Origin: Rubrivivax sp.
Lineage (GTDB): Bacteria; Pseudomonadota; Gammaproteobacteria; Burkholderiales; Burkholderiaceae_C
Assembly (NCBI GenBank): GCA_021298085.1
Contig: JAJTDE010000026.1
Coordinates: forward strand, 1-40,885
Length of the DNA stretch: 40,885 nucleotides
Direction of reading: 5' to 3'
Below are positions 24,979 to 34,036 of the stretch, in pieces (the stretch's first letter is position 1; each line of letters starts with the position of its first letter). Under the pieces are notes generated by a model, which was given only the letters and a program-made list of their open reading frames with translations, had not been told where the DNA came from and searched no databases. The translations under genes and the position numbers were made by a program.

Positions 24979-27561
24979 GTGACCGGGTTGCCGCGCCAGC
25001 CGTCGGGCCAGCAGCAGTCGCAGGGGCTGCTGCCGCTGCCGCCTGTGGAGGCGGCGGTGTCGGCCACTGATGTGCTGCTGCGGCGTGCATGGCCGATGGA
25101 GCCCGGCGTCTACGACGAGTGGCGTGAATCCCACCACCGGCTGCGGCCGCACTGGCAGCGTTTTGCCTCGGCCATGCCGGCACCCTTGCAGGGGCTGGAC
25201 CTGTCGTCCAGCCTGGACCGCCGCCGCCAGCAGGTCATCGACCGCATCCGCCAGGATGGCGTCACGCACAACGTCTTCAGCGACGGCGGCGTGGCCGCGC
25301 GGCCCTGGTCGCTGGAACTGCTGCCGCTGATCATCGAAGCGGGTGAGTGGGCCGGTATTGCGGCGGGACTTCAGCAGCGCGCCGAGCTGCTGCAGCGCTT
25401 GCTGGACGATGTCTACGGCCCGCAGCGCATGCTGCATGAAGGTTTGCTGCCGCCGGCCCTGGTGCTGCGCCACCCGGGTTATCTGCGCCCGTTGCAGGAG
25501 GTGAGCACGCCCAGCGGCCGCCGCCTGCACATCGTGGCCTTTGACATCACCCGTGCCGCCGACGGCCGCTGGTGGCTGATGGCGCAGCGCACCCAGGGCC
25601 CCAGCGGGCTGGGCTACGTGATGCACAACCGGCTGGTCGTATCCCGGCAGTTCTCCGACGCCTTCCGCGAGCTGCAGGTGCAGCACCTGGCCAGCGGCTT
25701 CCGCCAACTGTTGTCCTCACTGGAAGCGGATGCCCGTGTCGTGGCGCGCGGGGCCACGCCGCGCATTGTGCTGCTCACACCTGGCCCGTACAGCGAGACC
25801 TATTTCGAACACGCCTACCTGGCCCGCTACCTGGGCATCCCCCTGGTGGAAGGCAGCGACCTCACCGTGCTGGGCGAGAGCCTCTACATGAAGACGGTCG
25901 ACGGCCTGGAGCCCGTGCATGGTGTCCTGCGGCGGCTGGACGATGACTTTTGTGACCCGCTGGAGCTGCGTGCGGATTCCGCCCTGGGTGTGCCTGGCCT
26001 GGTGCAGGTGGTGCGCGCTGGCCGGGTGGTGATGGCCAATGCGCTGGGCAGCGCCTGGCTGGAATCACCGGCGGTGCTGGGTTTTCTGCCCGGCATTGCC
26101 CAGCGGTTGTTGGGCGAGCCCTTGCTGATGCCAGCGGTGCCCACCTGGTGGTGTGGTGAACCCGCGGCCTGGGCCGATGTGCGCGGGCAGGGTCGCCACA
26201 AGGTGCTGCGCAGCACTTTCCCGCGCGGCGGTCGAACCACCCAGGTGCATGCCTTCTCCGAGGCCCTCATCGAGGAAGACCCAGACGCCTGGACGCTGCA
26301 GACGCGCCTGCGGTTTTCCCGGGCGCCCATCTGGAGCGATGGTGCGGTGCAACTGCGCCCGGCGCTGCTGCGGGTCTACGCCATCTGCGACACCGACGGC
26401 CGCTGGCAGGTATTGCCCGGTGGCATGACACGTGTGGCCCCGCGCGAAGACGCCAGCTTGTCGATGCAGCGTGGCGGCACCAGCCTGGACACCTGGGTGG
26501 TGGGCGACGGCCCTGCCGAGCCTGACCAGCCGGTGCAGCAGCGCCTGAGCCTGGCCGAGCTGGAGCAGCGACAGGGCTCGGTCAGCAGCCGCACCGGCGA
26601 GAACCTGTTCTGGATGGGGCGCTACACCGAGCGCACCGAACAACAGCTGCGGCTGACACGCCTGCTGCTGCAGCTGATGGACGACGACGAGGATGTCGAG
26701 GCGCCGCTGCTGCAGCTGCTGTCCAGCCTGGCGGTGGACAACGGCCTGGCACCCCAGGGCGTGCCCACCCTGCTGCAGAGCGAACCCATGTTCCGCCGGG
26801 CCCTGTTGGCCGGCCTGGTGGACCCTCAGAGCTTCAGCATCGGCTTCAACCTGAGCGCGCTGGAACGCACGGCCCATGCGGTGCGCGAGCGCCTGTCGCC
26901 CGAGCAGTGGAAGCTGTGCCGCGACATGCGCGAGGAGTGGTTCAGCGTCTTCGAGCCCGGCGGCACACGCCCGCCCGGTGTCGGGCAGATGCAAACCGCA
27001 CTCGAACGGCTGGCGCTGCAGCTGGCCGCCGCCACGGGCGGGCAGACCGACCGCATGGGGCGCGACCACGGCTGGCGACTGCTGATCGTGGGTCGCCTGC
27101 TGGAACGGCTGATCGGGCTGGCGCATGTCCTGCAGCGTTTTGCCGAGAAGGGCCGCGCACTGACCTCGGCCGGTGTGGACGCCCTGCTGGACCTGTTCGA
27201 CAGCGCCATCCCGTTCAGGGCGCGATACCAGCGCCACGACGACCTGCTGGCGTTGTCGGAACTGCTCATCGTGGACGACACGCACCTGCGTTCGCTGGCG
27301 GGTGTGCTGCGGCGCCTGCGCACCGAGACCCGCAAGTTACCGGGTACCGATGCCTGGCGTGCCAGCCTGCTGGCCCGCCTGCCCGCAGAAGGCGCGGGGC
27401 TGAGCCTGGCGCAGGTGGCCGCGCTGGATGACCCTGCGCTGTTTGGCCTGGTGGCCCGCCAGTGCCGCGTGCTGCGGGAGACCGCGCTGCGCCTGGCCGA
27501 CGACATCAGCCATTACTATTTTTCGCTGCCTGGTGGGCAGGACGAGGCGCAGCGGGTATGA
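24979..27561 (+). CDS. circularly permuted ATP-grasp (type 2) fused to alpha-E domain
   Basis: An 860-residue protein. Residues about 60-500 form the circularly permuted ATP-grasp domain (DUF404/DUF407), seen in QDGVTHNVFSDG, RTQGPSGLGYVMHNR, and TPGPYSETYFEHAYLARYLG. From about 530 to 850 is an alpha-E (DUF403) helical domain starting SRTGENLFWMGRYTERTEQQ. ATP-grasp enzymes of this kind are predicted peptide or amide ligases; the alpha-E role is unknown. In the segment HKVLRSTFPRGG, R411 occupies about the place where related proteins have an ATP-contacting lysine. The second alpha-E ER motif is degenerate (LLERLIGLAHV). GTG start at 24979, 3 bp after the preceding stop. Confidence 0.87.
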   Translation: MTGLPRQPSGQQQSQGLLPLPPVEAAVSATDVLLRRAWPMEPGVYDEWRESHHRLRPHWQRFASAMPAPLQGLDLSSSLDRRRQQVIDRIRQDGVTHNVFSDGGVAARPWSLELLPLIIEAGEWAGIAAGLQQRAELLQRLLDDVYGPQRMLHEGLLPPALVLRHPGYLRPLQEVSTPSGRRLHIVAFDITRAADGRWWLMAQRTQGPSGLGYVMHNRLVVSRQFSDAFRELQVQHLASGFRQLLSSLEADARVVARGATPRIVLLTPGPYSETYFEHAYLARYLGIPLVEGSDLTVLGESLYMKTVDGLEPVHGVLRRLDDDFCDPLELRADSALGVPGLVQVVRAGRVVMANALGSAWLESPAVLGFLPGIAQRLLGEPLLMPAVPTWWCGEPAAWADVRGQGRHKVLRSTFPRGGRTTQVHAFSEALIEEDPDAWTLQTRLRFSRAPIWSDGAVQLRPALLRVYAICDTDGRWQVLPGGMTRVAPREDASLSMQRGGTSLDTWVVGDGPAEPDQPVQQRLSLAELEQRQGSVSSRTGENLFWMGRYTERTEQQLRLTRLLLQLMDDDEDVEAPLLQLLSSLAVDNGLAPQGVPTLLQSEPMFRRALLAGLVDPQSFSIGFNLSALERTAHAVRERLSPEQWKLCRDMREEWFSVFEPGGTRPPGVGQMQTALERLALQLAAATGGQTDRMGRDHGWRLLIVGRLLERLIGLAHVLQRFAEKGRALTSAGVDALLDLFDSAIPFRARYQRHDDLLALSELLIVDDTHLRSLAGVLRRLRTETRKLPGTDAWRASLLARLPAEGAGLSLAQVAALDDPALFGLVARQCRVLRETALRLADDISHYYFSLPGGQDEAQRV

Positions 27562-28526
27562 CAGGGGTTCAGCTCGACACGGCGCGGCTCATCGATGTCG
27601 TGCACGAGACACGCTACGTGTACGCGATGCCGGTGTCACAGTCTCACCATGTGGCCTACCTGACGCCGCTGGTGGACGCCCACCAGCAGGTACTGGCCCA
27701 CCACATTGACATCGAACCCGCACCCAGCGCACGTCACACCCGCAGCGACAGCCACGGCAACAGCAGCCTTCACTTTGCCCTGACACAGCCGCACCGTGAA
27801 TTGCGCGTCACGCTGGCCTGCCGCGTGGGTGTTCAACCGCGGTTCGCGGGGCTGCGCGCGGCGCAGTCGATGCCCTGGGAGCGCATGCGTGACCGGCTGC
27901 GCTACGTGGCCGGTGCCGTGTTTGACCCGGCGGTGGCCTATGCACAGCCGTCACCCCGCGTGCCACGCCTCGATGCGCTGCGGCAGTACGCCCAGGCCAG
28001 CTTCACCCGTCAGCGGCCGTTGGCCGACGCGGCCATCGACCTCATGCAGCGGGTTTACCGTGACTTTGAATACCGGGCCGAATCCACGCAGGTCGATACG
28101 CCGCTGGAAAAGGCGCTTGCCCAGCGCAGCGGGGTCTGCCAGGACTTTGCCCAGGTGATGATCGGTGCCTGCCGGATGCTCGGTGTGCCGGCCCGTTATG
28201 TCAGTGGTTATCTGCTCACGCAGGCGCCGGGCGGCGGTGACAAGCTGGTGGGTGCCGACGCCAGCCACGCCTGGGTGCAGGTCTATGTGCCGGGCACCCC
28301 CGGTGTGCCGGCCGACGGCTGGCTTGACCTGGACCCGACCAACAACCGCGTCGCCGGCCTGGAGCACGTGCGCCTGGCCGTCGGCCGTGACTTTGCCGAT
28401 GTCACCCCGCTGCGTGGCGTCGTCCGTGGCGGCGGCAAGCACACCCTCAGCGTGGGTGTGACCACCCGCAGTCCAGAGCCCTCTCCCTCAAGCCAACAAC
28501 GCTCCCTCAAGGCAGGAACCGCATGA
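27558..28526 (+). CDS. transglutaminase family protein (stand-alone)
   Basis: A 322-residue protein with the bacterial transglutaminase N-terminal beta domain (about 10-95, VHETRYVYAMPVSQSHH) and a papain-like transglutaminase core. The triad is C194 (RSGVCQDFAQ), H237 (DASHAWVQVY) and D259 (WLDLDPTNN), so it appears catalytically intact. Proteins of this type in ATP-grasp/alpha-E clusters are thought to act as peptidases or amide-bond transferases rather than as classical cross-linking enzymes. No signal peptide is seen. The ATG at 27558 overlaps the previous stop (ATGA), and its own stop overlaps the next ATG in the same way. The last 30 residues are low-complexity Ser/Pro-rich. Confidence 0.9.
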   Translation: MTGVQLDTARLIDVVHETRYVYAMPVSQSHHVAYLTPLVDAHQQVLAHHIDIEPAPSARHTRSDSHGNSSLHFALTQPHRELRVTLACRVGVQPRFAGLRAAQSMPWERMRDRLRYVAGAVFDPAVAYAQPSPRVPRLDALRQYAQASFTRQRPLADAAIDLMQRVYRDFEYRAESTQVDTPLEKALAQRSGVCQDFAQVMIGACRMLGVPARYVSGYLLTQAPGGGDKLVGADASHAWVQVYVPGTPGVPADGWLDLDPTNNRVAGLEHVRLAVGRDFADVTPLRGVVRGGGKHTLSVGVTTRSPEPSPSSQQRSLKAGTA

Positions 28527-29956
28527 AACACCCCTTTGACGAGATGCATGGGCTGCAAGGCGCCGTCCGTGAGCCCTACGCCCAGTACGAGCGCTGGCTG
28601 CAGGCCCAGCCCGCTGACGTGATGCACGCCCGTCGCAACGAAGCCGAGGTGATCTTCCGGCGGGTGGGCATTACCTTCGCGGTGTACGGCGCCAAGGACG
28701 AAGATGGCGCAGGCACCGAACGCCTGATCCCCTTCGACCTCATCCCCCGCGTGATCCCGCGGCAGGAGTGGCAGGACATGGAACGTGGGCTGGTGCAGCG
28801 GGTCACCGCACTGAACCGCTTCATCGAGGACGTCTACCACGGCCAGGAGATCCTGAAGGCCGGGCATGTGCCGGCCGACGCGGTGCTCAACAACGCGCAG
28901 TTCCGGCCCGAGATGTCTGGCGTCAAGGTGCCCGGCGGCGTGTATTCGCACATTGCCGGCATCGACATCGTGCGCGCCGGTGAGGCCGACGGCAGCGGGC
29001 GCTACTACGTGCTGGAAGACAACCTGCGTGTGCCCAGCGGCGTGAGCTACATGCTGGAAAACCGCAAGATGATGATGCGGCTGTTTCCGGAACTGTTTGT
29101 GCAGAACCGCGTGGCGCCAGTGGCGCACTACCCCGACTTGCTGCTGGAGACGCTGCGCGCGGTGGCGCCCGCCGCCGTCAACGAACCCACCTGCGTGGTG
29201 CTGACGCCGGGCATGTACAACAGCGCGTATTTCGAACACGCGTTCCTGGCGCAGCAGATGGGCATCGAGCTGGTCGAGGGCCAGGACCTCTTTGTCAAGG
29301 ACGACTTTGTCTACATGCGCACCACGCAGGGCCCCAAGCGTGTAGACGTGGTCTACCGGCGCGTGGACGACGACTTCCTGGACCCGCGGGCCTTCCGTCC
29401 TGACAGCACGCTGGGCTGTGCCGGCCTGCTGGATGTCTACCGCAAGGGCAACATCACACTCTGCAACGCGATTGGCACGGGTATTGCTGACGACAAGAGC
29501 ATCTATCCCTACGTGCCGAAGATGATCGAGTTCTACCTCGGCGAAAAGCCCATCCTGCACAACGTGCCCACCTACCTCTGTCGCGAGGCTGACGACCTGT
29601 CCTATGTGCTGGCGCACCTCGACGAACTGGTGGTCAAGGAAGTCCACGGTGCCGGCGGCTACGGCATGCTGGTGGGCCCCGCGGCCAGCAAGGCCGAGAT
29701 CGAGGAATTTCGCGCGGTGCTCAAGGCCAACCCGGCCAACTACATCGCCCAGCCCACGCTGAGCCTGTCCACCTGCCCCACCTACGTGGAACAGGGCATC
29801 GCGCCGCGCCACATTGACCTTCGTCCCTTTGTGCTGTCGGGCAAGACGGTGCAGATGGTGCCCGGTGGGCTCACCCGCGTGGCGCTCAAGGAGGGCTCGT
29901 TGGTCGTGAATTCATCACAGGGCGGCGGCACCAAGGACACCTGGGTGCTGGAATGA
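28523..29956 (+). CDS. circularly permuted ATP-grasp protein (stand-alone)
   Basis: A 477-residue protein matching the stand-alone version of the permuted ATP-grasp family (CP_ATPgrasp_1; DUF404/DUF407). Visible family segments are FDLIPRVIPRQEW near 71, YYVLEDNLRVPSGVSYMLEN near 160, LTPGMYNSAYFEHAFLAQQ near 230, and the glycine-rich VVKEVHGAGGYGMLVGP near 370 whose lysine is expected to contact ATP. Unlike the fused paralogue at 24979-27561, these nucleotide-site residues look intact. It is expected to catalyse ATP-dependent carboxylate-amine ligation, substrate unknown. ATGA overlap links it to the upstream transglutaminase; the alpha-E gene follows after 54 bp. Confidence 0.92.
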   Translation: MKHPFDEMHGLQGAVREPYAQYERWLQAQPADVMHARRNEAEVIFRRVGITFAVYGAKDEDGAGTERLIPFDLIPRVIPRQEWQDMERGLVQRVTALNRFIEDVYHGQEILKAGHVPADAVLNNAQFRPEMSGVKVPGGVYSHIAGIDIVRAGEADGSGRYYVLEDNLRVPSGVSYMLENRKMMMRLFPELFVQNRVAPVAHYPDLLLETLRAVAPAAVNEPTCVVLTPGMYNSAYFEHAFLAQQMGIELVEGQDLFVKDDFVYMRTTQGPKRVDVVYRRVDDDFLDPRAFRPDSTLGCAGLLDVYRKGNITLCNAIGTGIADDKSIYPYVPKMIEFYLGEKPILHNVPTYLCREADDLSYVLAHLDELVVKEVHGAGGYGMLVGPAASKAEIEEFRAVLKANPANYIAQPTLSLSTCPTYVEQGIAPRHIDLRPFVLSGKTVQMVPGGLTRVALKEGSLVVNSSQGGGTKDTWVLE

Positions 29957-30010
29957 TGGCTTCCACGATTCAGGCTATTGGCTGACGACGGTTCACAGGA
30001 TTCGACGACC

Positions 30011-30979
30011 ATGCTCTCAAGAACGGCCGACCACCTCTTCTGGATGTCACGCTACATGGAACGCGCCGAGAACACGGCGCGCATGCTGGACGTGAATTAC
30101 CAAACATCGCTGCTGCCGCAATCGGCCGACATGGCCGAGCAGGGCTGGCGGGGCTTGCTGAGCATCAGCGAGCTCACCAGTTCGTTCAGCCAGCGTGGCC
30201 AGCCGGTCACCGCGCGCAACGTGATGGATTTCATGGTGCGCGACGAGAACAACCTCTCCAGCATCTGGAGCTGCCTGCGCGCTGCGCGCGAGAATGCCCG
30301 CGCGGTGCGCGGCACCCTGACGACCGAGGTCTGGGAGACGCAGAACCAGACCTGGCTGGAATTCAACCGCCTGCTGAAGGAGGGCGCCTTCGAGCGCGAC
30401 CCTGGCGCCTTCTTCGAGTGGGTGAAGTTCCGTTCGCACCTGAGCCGGGGCGTCACGGTGGGCACGATGCTGATGGACGAGGCGCTGCACTTCATCCGCA
30501 TCGGCACCTTCCTGGAGCGCGCCGACAACACGGCGCGGCTGCTGGATGTGAAGTACCACGCGTTGACGGGCGGCGACTACTTTGCCCCACCGGGCAACGT
30601 GAAGGAACACCAGGAGATCGACTTCTACCACTGGAGCGCCATTCTGCGGTCGGTCTCGGGCTTCGAGATCTACCGCAAGGTCTACCGCAACGTGATCCAG
30701 CCGTCCAAGGTGGCGGAACTGCTGATCCTGCGACCCGACATGCCCCGTTCACTGGCGGCCTGCATGAACGAGGTGGTGGCCAACCTGCAGCAGGTGGCCA
30801 ACCAGCAGAGCGCCGAGACGCTGCGGCGTGCCGGCCGTCTGCAGAGTGACCTGAAGTACGGCCGGATTGACGAGATCCTGATGACCGGGCTTCACGCCTT
30901 CCTGACGCAGTTCCTGGACCGCGTCAACGACCTGGGCGCGGGCATTGGCCGCGATTTCCTGGTGCCCATAGCCGCCTGA
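30011..30979 (+). CDS. alpha-E domain protein (DUF403)
   Basis: A 322-residue all-helical protein of the alpha-E family, named for conserved Glu-containing helices. Two clear ER motifs are present: residues near 15 (FWMSRYMERAENTARML) and near 172 (FLERADNTARLLDVKY). It has no enzymatic motif and no signal peptide; in related clusters it always accompanies the permuted ATP-grasp protein and may bind its substrate. The ATG at 30011 is preceded by AGGA; an in-frame TTG at 29978 is an alternative. It closes the operon, followed by a perfect GC palindrome 108 bp downstream. Confidence 0.9.
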   Translation: MLSRTADHLFWMSRYMERAENTARMLDVNYQTSLLPQSADMAEQGWRGLLSISELTSSFSQRGQPVTARNVMDFMVRDENNLSSIWSCLRAARENARAVRGTLTTEVWETQNQTWLEFNRLLKEGAFERDPGAFFEWVKFRSHLSRGVTVGTMLMDEALHFIRIGTFLERADNTARLLDVKYHALTGGDYFAPPGNVKEHQEIDFYHWSAILRSVSGFEIYRKVYRNVIQPSKVAELLILRPDMPRSLAACMNEVVANLQQVANQQSAETLRRAGRLQSDLKYGRIDEILMTGLHAFLTQFLDRVNDLGAGIGRDFLVPIAA

Positions 30980-31087
30980 GGGGTACCGCAGGCCGTCTAC
31001 GGTGGGGCGACGGCTTTCTGCGCCCCCTTTGACGCAGCATAGGGAACGCGCGGCGGTTCTGCCGTGCAATGCGCGCGGTTGGGCTGC

Positions 31088-31114
31088 CCCCTGCCGGCGC
31101 AGCGCCGGCAGGGG
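31088..31114. terminator. 13-bp perfect inverted repeat between convergent genes
   Basis: CCCCTGCCGGCGC-A-GCGCCGGCAGGGG is a perfect palindrome with a 1-nt centre, lying between the convergent alpha-E gene and the sensor-kinase gene. No T tract follows on either side, so it may be a bidirectional hairpin terminator or a REP-like element. Confidence 0.45.
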
Positions 31115-31243
31115 TACCGTGTCGTCGCGCATAAGCCTCATCAGCCCTTGAGGAATCGCTTCAAAGCGTTCTGCAAGTGATGCGTGCGTGTCAGTTCTCC
31201 AGTGAGCGGAGCACTGAAATCCCACTTTTATCATTTTAATCAA

Positions 31244-33880
31244 TCACGCTGGAGCGCTATTCTCAGCTTCGGCCAACGGGAGCCACAGCTGAAAGGCTGC
31301 GCCACCGCCGTCGCGGTTGCGCGCCCGCAGCCAGCCTCCATGAGCCTGGACGATGCGCCGGGCGATGGCCAGGCCCAGGCCAGTACCGCCTGAACCATCC
31401 TTGGTCAGGCTGGACTGCACAAACGGCTCGAAGATGCTGTCGAGCTCATCCGGGGGAATGCCGGGGCCGCGGTCGGCCACCGTGACGATCAGCCCAGGGA
31501 CGCCGTCATCAGCCCAATGCTCGCGTGCCAGCAGTTCGATGGGGCCATCGGCTGGCGAGAACCGGATGGCATTGGCCAGCAGGTTGCGCAGCACCTGGGC
31601 GATGCGCTGGGTGTCGACGTGCAGTGTCCCCGGCTCCGGCGGGCCGTGAATGCTGAGTGTCAGGTTTTTGGCCTGCGCCAGAGGGTGCAGCTCGGAGACG
31701 GCCTGCTCGAGCAGGGACCGCAAGGCGAAGGATTCGCGCGACAGCTGAAGGCTGGTGCGGTCCAGCTTGGAGAGGTCCAGCAACTCGTTGACAAGACTCA
31801 GCATGCGCTGGCCGCCCTGGTGGATGTCCACAAACATGCTGTTGAACTTGGGCTCGTGCGCGCTGCGCATCTCGCCGAGTTCCGAAAAGCCGAGGACCGC
31901 CTGCAGCGGAGTGCGCAGCTCGTGGCTGATGTTGGCGATGAACTCCGTCTTGGCGGCGGATGCGCTCTCGGCGGCGTCCCGCGCCAAGCGGGTGATGCGT
32001 TCGGCCTCGCGCAGCTCGGAGATGTCGGTGAAGGAGCCCACGATGGCCAGCATGGCGTCGTGACCGTCACAGATCAGGGCCTTGGACACCAGCACATCGC
32101 GCAGCTGCCCGTCAGCGCGCATCACCTTCGCCTCGTAGCGGATCTTGCCACGCCGCTGGGCCATCAGTTCGTGGTCCTTGGCGGCGTGCACCGCGGCGAG
32201 TTCTGGCGCATGCTGCAGCTCTGCCTGGGTGCCCACCACCCCATGGCGCGGCTTCCCCGTGAAGGCCTCCCAGGCGGAGTTGACACGCAGGTAACGGTTT
32301 TCCAGGTCTCTGACGACCACCGGCAGGGGATTGTTCTCGATGAGGGCTTCGTTGAAGGCCAGCTGCTCGCGCAGCTTGAGCTGCGTATTGACCAGCTCGG
32401 TGATGTCCACCGCGCTGCCGGCAAAGCCCTGCAGCGTGTTGCCCTCCAGCAGCGCCACCACCGTCATCTCGTAGCGGCAGCGGCCCGTGGGGGTGTCGAT
32501 GAAGATCTCCGCATGGCGCGGCAGGGTGTCAGGCTGCGGACGCAGCAGGTTCTCGACGGCGAGCCGGGATTCGACCGCCACCCATTGGATCAAGGGTTGG
32601 CCAATGCAGGCGCCGGGCTGTAGCCCGGTGGCCGATGACCAGCGGGCGTTGACCAGCTGGAGTCGGCCTTCGGCGTCGGTCCTGAACAGGAGCTCACGAA
32701 CACTGGTGAACACTGCATCCAGTTCCTGGTTGCGCTGGGCAAGGCGGTTCTGTGCGTCCACCCAGCGGCGCGAGGCGGCGTCGGTCTTGTCCAGCGCACG
32801 TGCCAGCAGCGCGCTCAAACCGAGCACCGCGGCGATGCTCAGCAGCGCGGCGGCCGCAAAGCCGCTCAGACGTGCCGTGGCCTTGTCCGTCAGCGTTTGC
32901 CGGTCGGTGTCGACCATGACCCACAAGGGGTACTCACGCATAGCGCGGTAGCTGCCCAGTCGTTCGCCGGCGCGCAGCCCTCGGCCGATCCAATTGCCCG
33001 ACCCTCCGGGAGGAGCGCCGCTGGCCAGGGGGGGCAGTGTGCGAAGCTCGGACGGCGTTCCGGCGTCTGGCCTGCCTGATGCTGCCAGGCGCTGCCCATC
33101 GGCGGTGAGCAAGGCTGCAGCCAGCCCGCGCTCTTCCAGTGACGGGCCCGGAAGCATGAACCACACACCGGGCTTGAACAAGGACAGCACCAACAGCTCA
33201 CCCTGGGCAGTGGCTACCCGCTGAACCCAGGCCGCTGCCGTGCTGACGCTGGGCGCGGCGGTTGCGGCGGGGCCGGCCTGGTCAGGGTTGCCTGCTCGCA
33301 GGGTTGGCAGGGGCGGCAGCAGGCGGCCAGGCCCGGCGGAGGGCAGCGGCGCCCACGCCGCCAGTGCCAGCCGCTCACCGGTGCGCAGCGCGCCAGCCCC
33401 TTCCAGGACGCGCCCGTCGGCGGCCACGACGGCCATGGCCGTCAGCTGTCCGTGCTGGGCCAATGCGGCCTGCAGCGCAGGACCGACGGCCGCGCTCAAG
33501 CTGGGGTTCAGAAGGGCGTTGAGGGCAGGGTTCGGTGCCTGCTGAACTGCCGGGTTGGACGCCGAGGGCGGGGCATCGGCCTCGGCGGTGGTGGCAGGCC
33601 CGAGCGCGGTGCGGGCGCGGTCGGCGACGACGGCCGAGGCGTCCGCCGCAGCGTCCAGCGTGCGCGTCGCCTGCTGTTCCAGCTGCTGTGCCCACAGGGC
33701 CAACTGCTCGCTCGCATGGTGTTCTTCGGCGTCACGCTGCTCCCGCCACAGCGCTTGCAGCGCGCTCAGCAGCAGCACCGTGATGACACCCGCCACCGTC
33801 CACAGGATGCGCCCTGACACGGCTTGCCACTGGGGCTTCGGTACGGTGTGTTCCTTGTTCCCCGACGATGGTGCGTTCAC
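31244..33880 (-). CDS. membrane sensor histidine kinase with two PAS domains
   Basis: An 878-residue inner-membrane kinase. Span 1 is about 24-45, a large periplasmic domain follows (about 46-345, its first part low-complexity Ala/Pro/Asn, e.g. SNPAVQQAPNPALNALLNPS), span 2 is about 350-370, PAS domains lie at about 395-505 and 515-635, then HisKA with phospho-acceptor H653 (ISHELRTPLQ) and HATPase_c with N box (LLANAIRFSP), G1 (DRGPGIP) and G2 (GTGLGLAI). It has no receiver domain of its own. It is divergent from the two response-regulator genes at 34037-35541 and is probably their cognate kinase; the signal is unknown. GTG start at 33880 without a strong ribosome site. Confidence 0.92.
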   Translation of the reverse strand: MNAPSSGNKEHTVPKPQWQAVSGRILWTVAGVITVLLLSALQALWREQRDAEEHHASEQLALWAQQLEQQATRTLDAAADASAVVADRARTALGPATTAEADAPPSASNPAVQQAPNPALNALLNPSLSAAVGPALQAALAQHGQLTAMAVVAADGRVLEGAGALRTGERLALAAWAPLPSAGPGRLLPPLPTLRAGNPDQAGPAATAAPSVSTAAAWVQRVATAQGELLVLSLFKPGVWFMLPGPSLEERGLAAALLTADGQRLAASGRPDAGTPSELRTLPPLASGAPPGGSGNWIGRGLRAGERLGSYRAMREYPLWVMVDTDRQTLTDKATARLSGFAAAALLSIAAVLGLSALLARALDKTDAASRRWVDAQNRLAQRNQELDAVFTSVRELLFRTDAEGRLQLVNARWSSATGLQPGACIGQPLIQWVAVESRLAVENLLRPQPDTLPRHAEIFIDTPTGRCRYEMTVVALLEGNTLQGFAGSAVDITELVNTQLKLREQLAFNEALIENNPLPVVVRDLENRYLRVNSAWEAFTGKPRHGVVGTQAELQHAPELAAVHAAKDHELMAQRRGKIRYEAKVMRADGQLRDVLVSKALICDGHDAMLAIVGSFTDISELREAERITRLARDAAESASAAKTEFIANISHELRTPLQAVLGFSELGEMRSAHEPKFNSMFVDIHQGGQRMLSLVNELLDLSKLDRTSLQLSRESFALRSLLEQAVSELHPLAQAKNLTLSIHGPPEPGTLHVDTQRIAQVLRNLLANAIRFSPADGPIELLAREHWADDGVPGLIVTVADRGPGIPPDELDSIFEPFVQSSLTKDGSGGTGLGLAIARRIVQAHGGWLRARNRDGGGAAFQLWLPLAEAENSAPA

Positions 33881-34036
33881 GCACGAGAGTATCGGGTGAC
33901 TTGCGCGTGGGCTGATGTGTGGGTCGTCACCAATGACGCACGAATGGGGCGCCGTGGCGTCCTTCGCTGATCGAAAGTATCAATAATGTCGTTTGACGGC
34001 CGCTGAAACCCCGCGGGTGAATCCGCAAAATGCACC

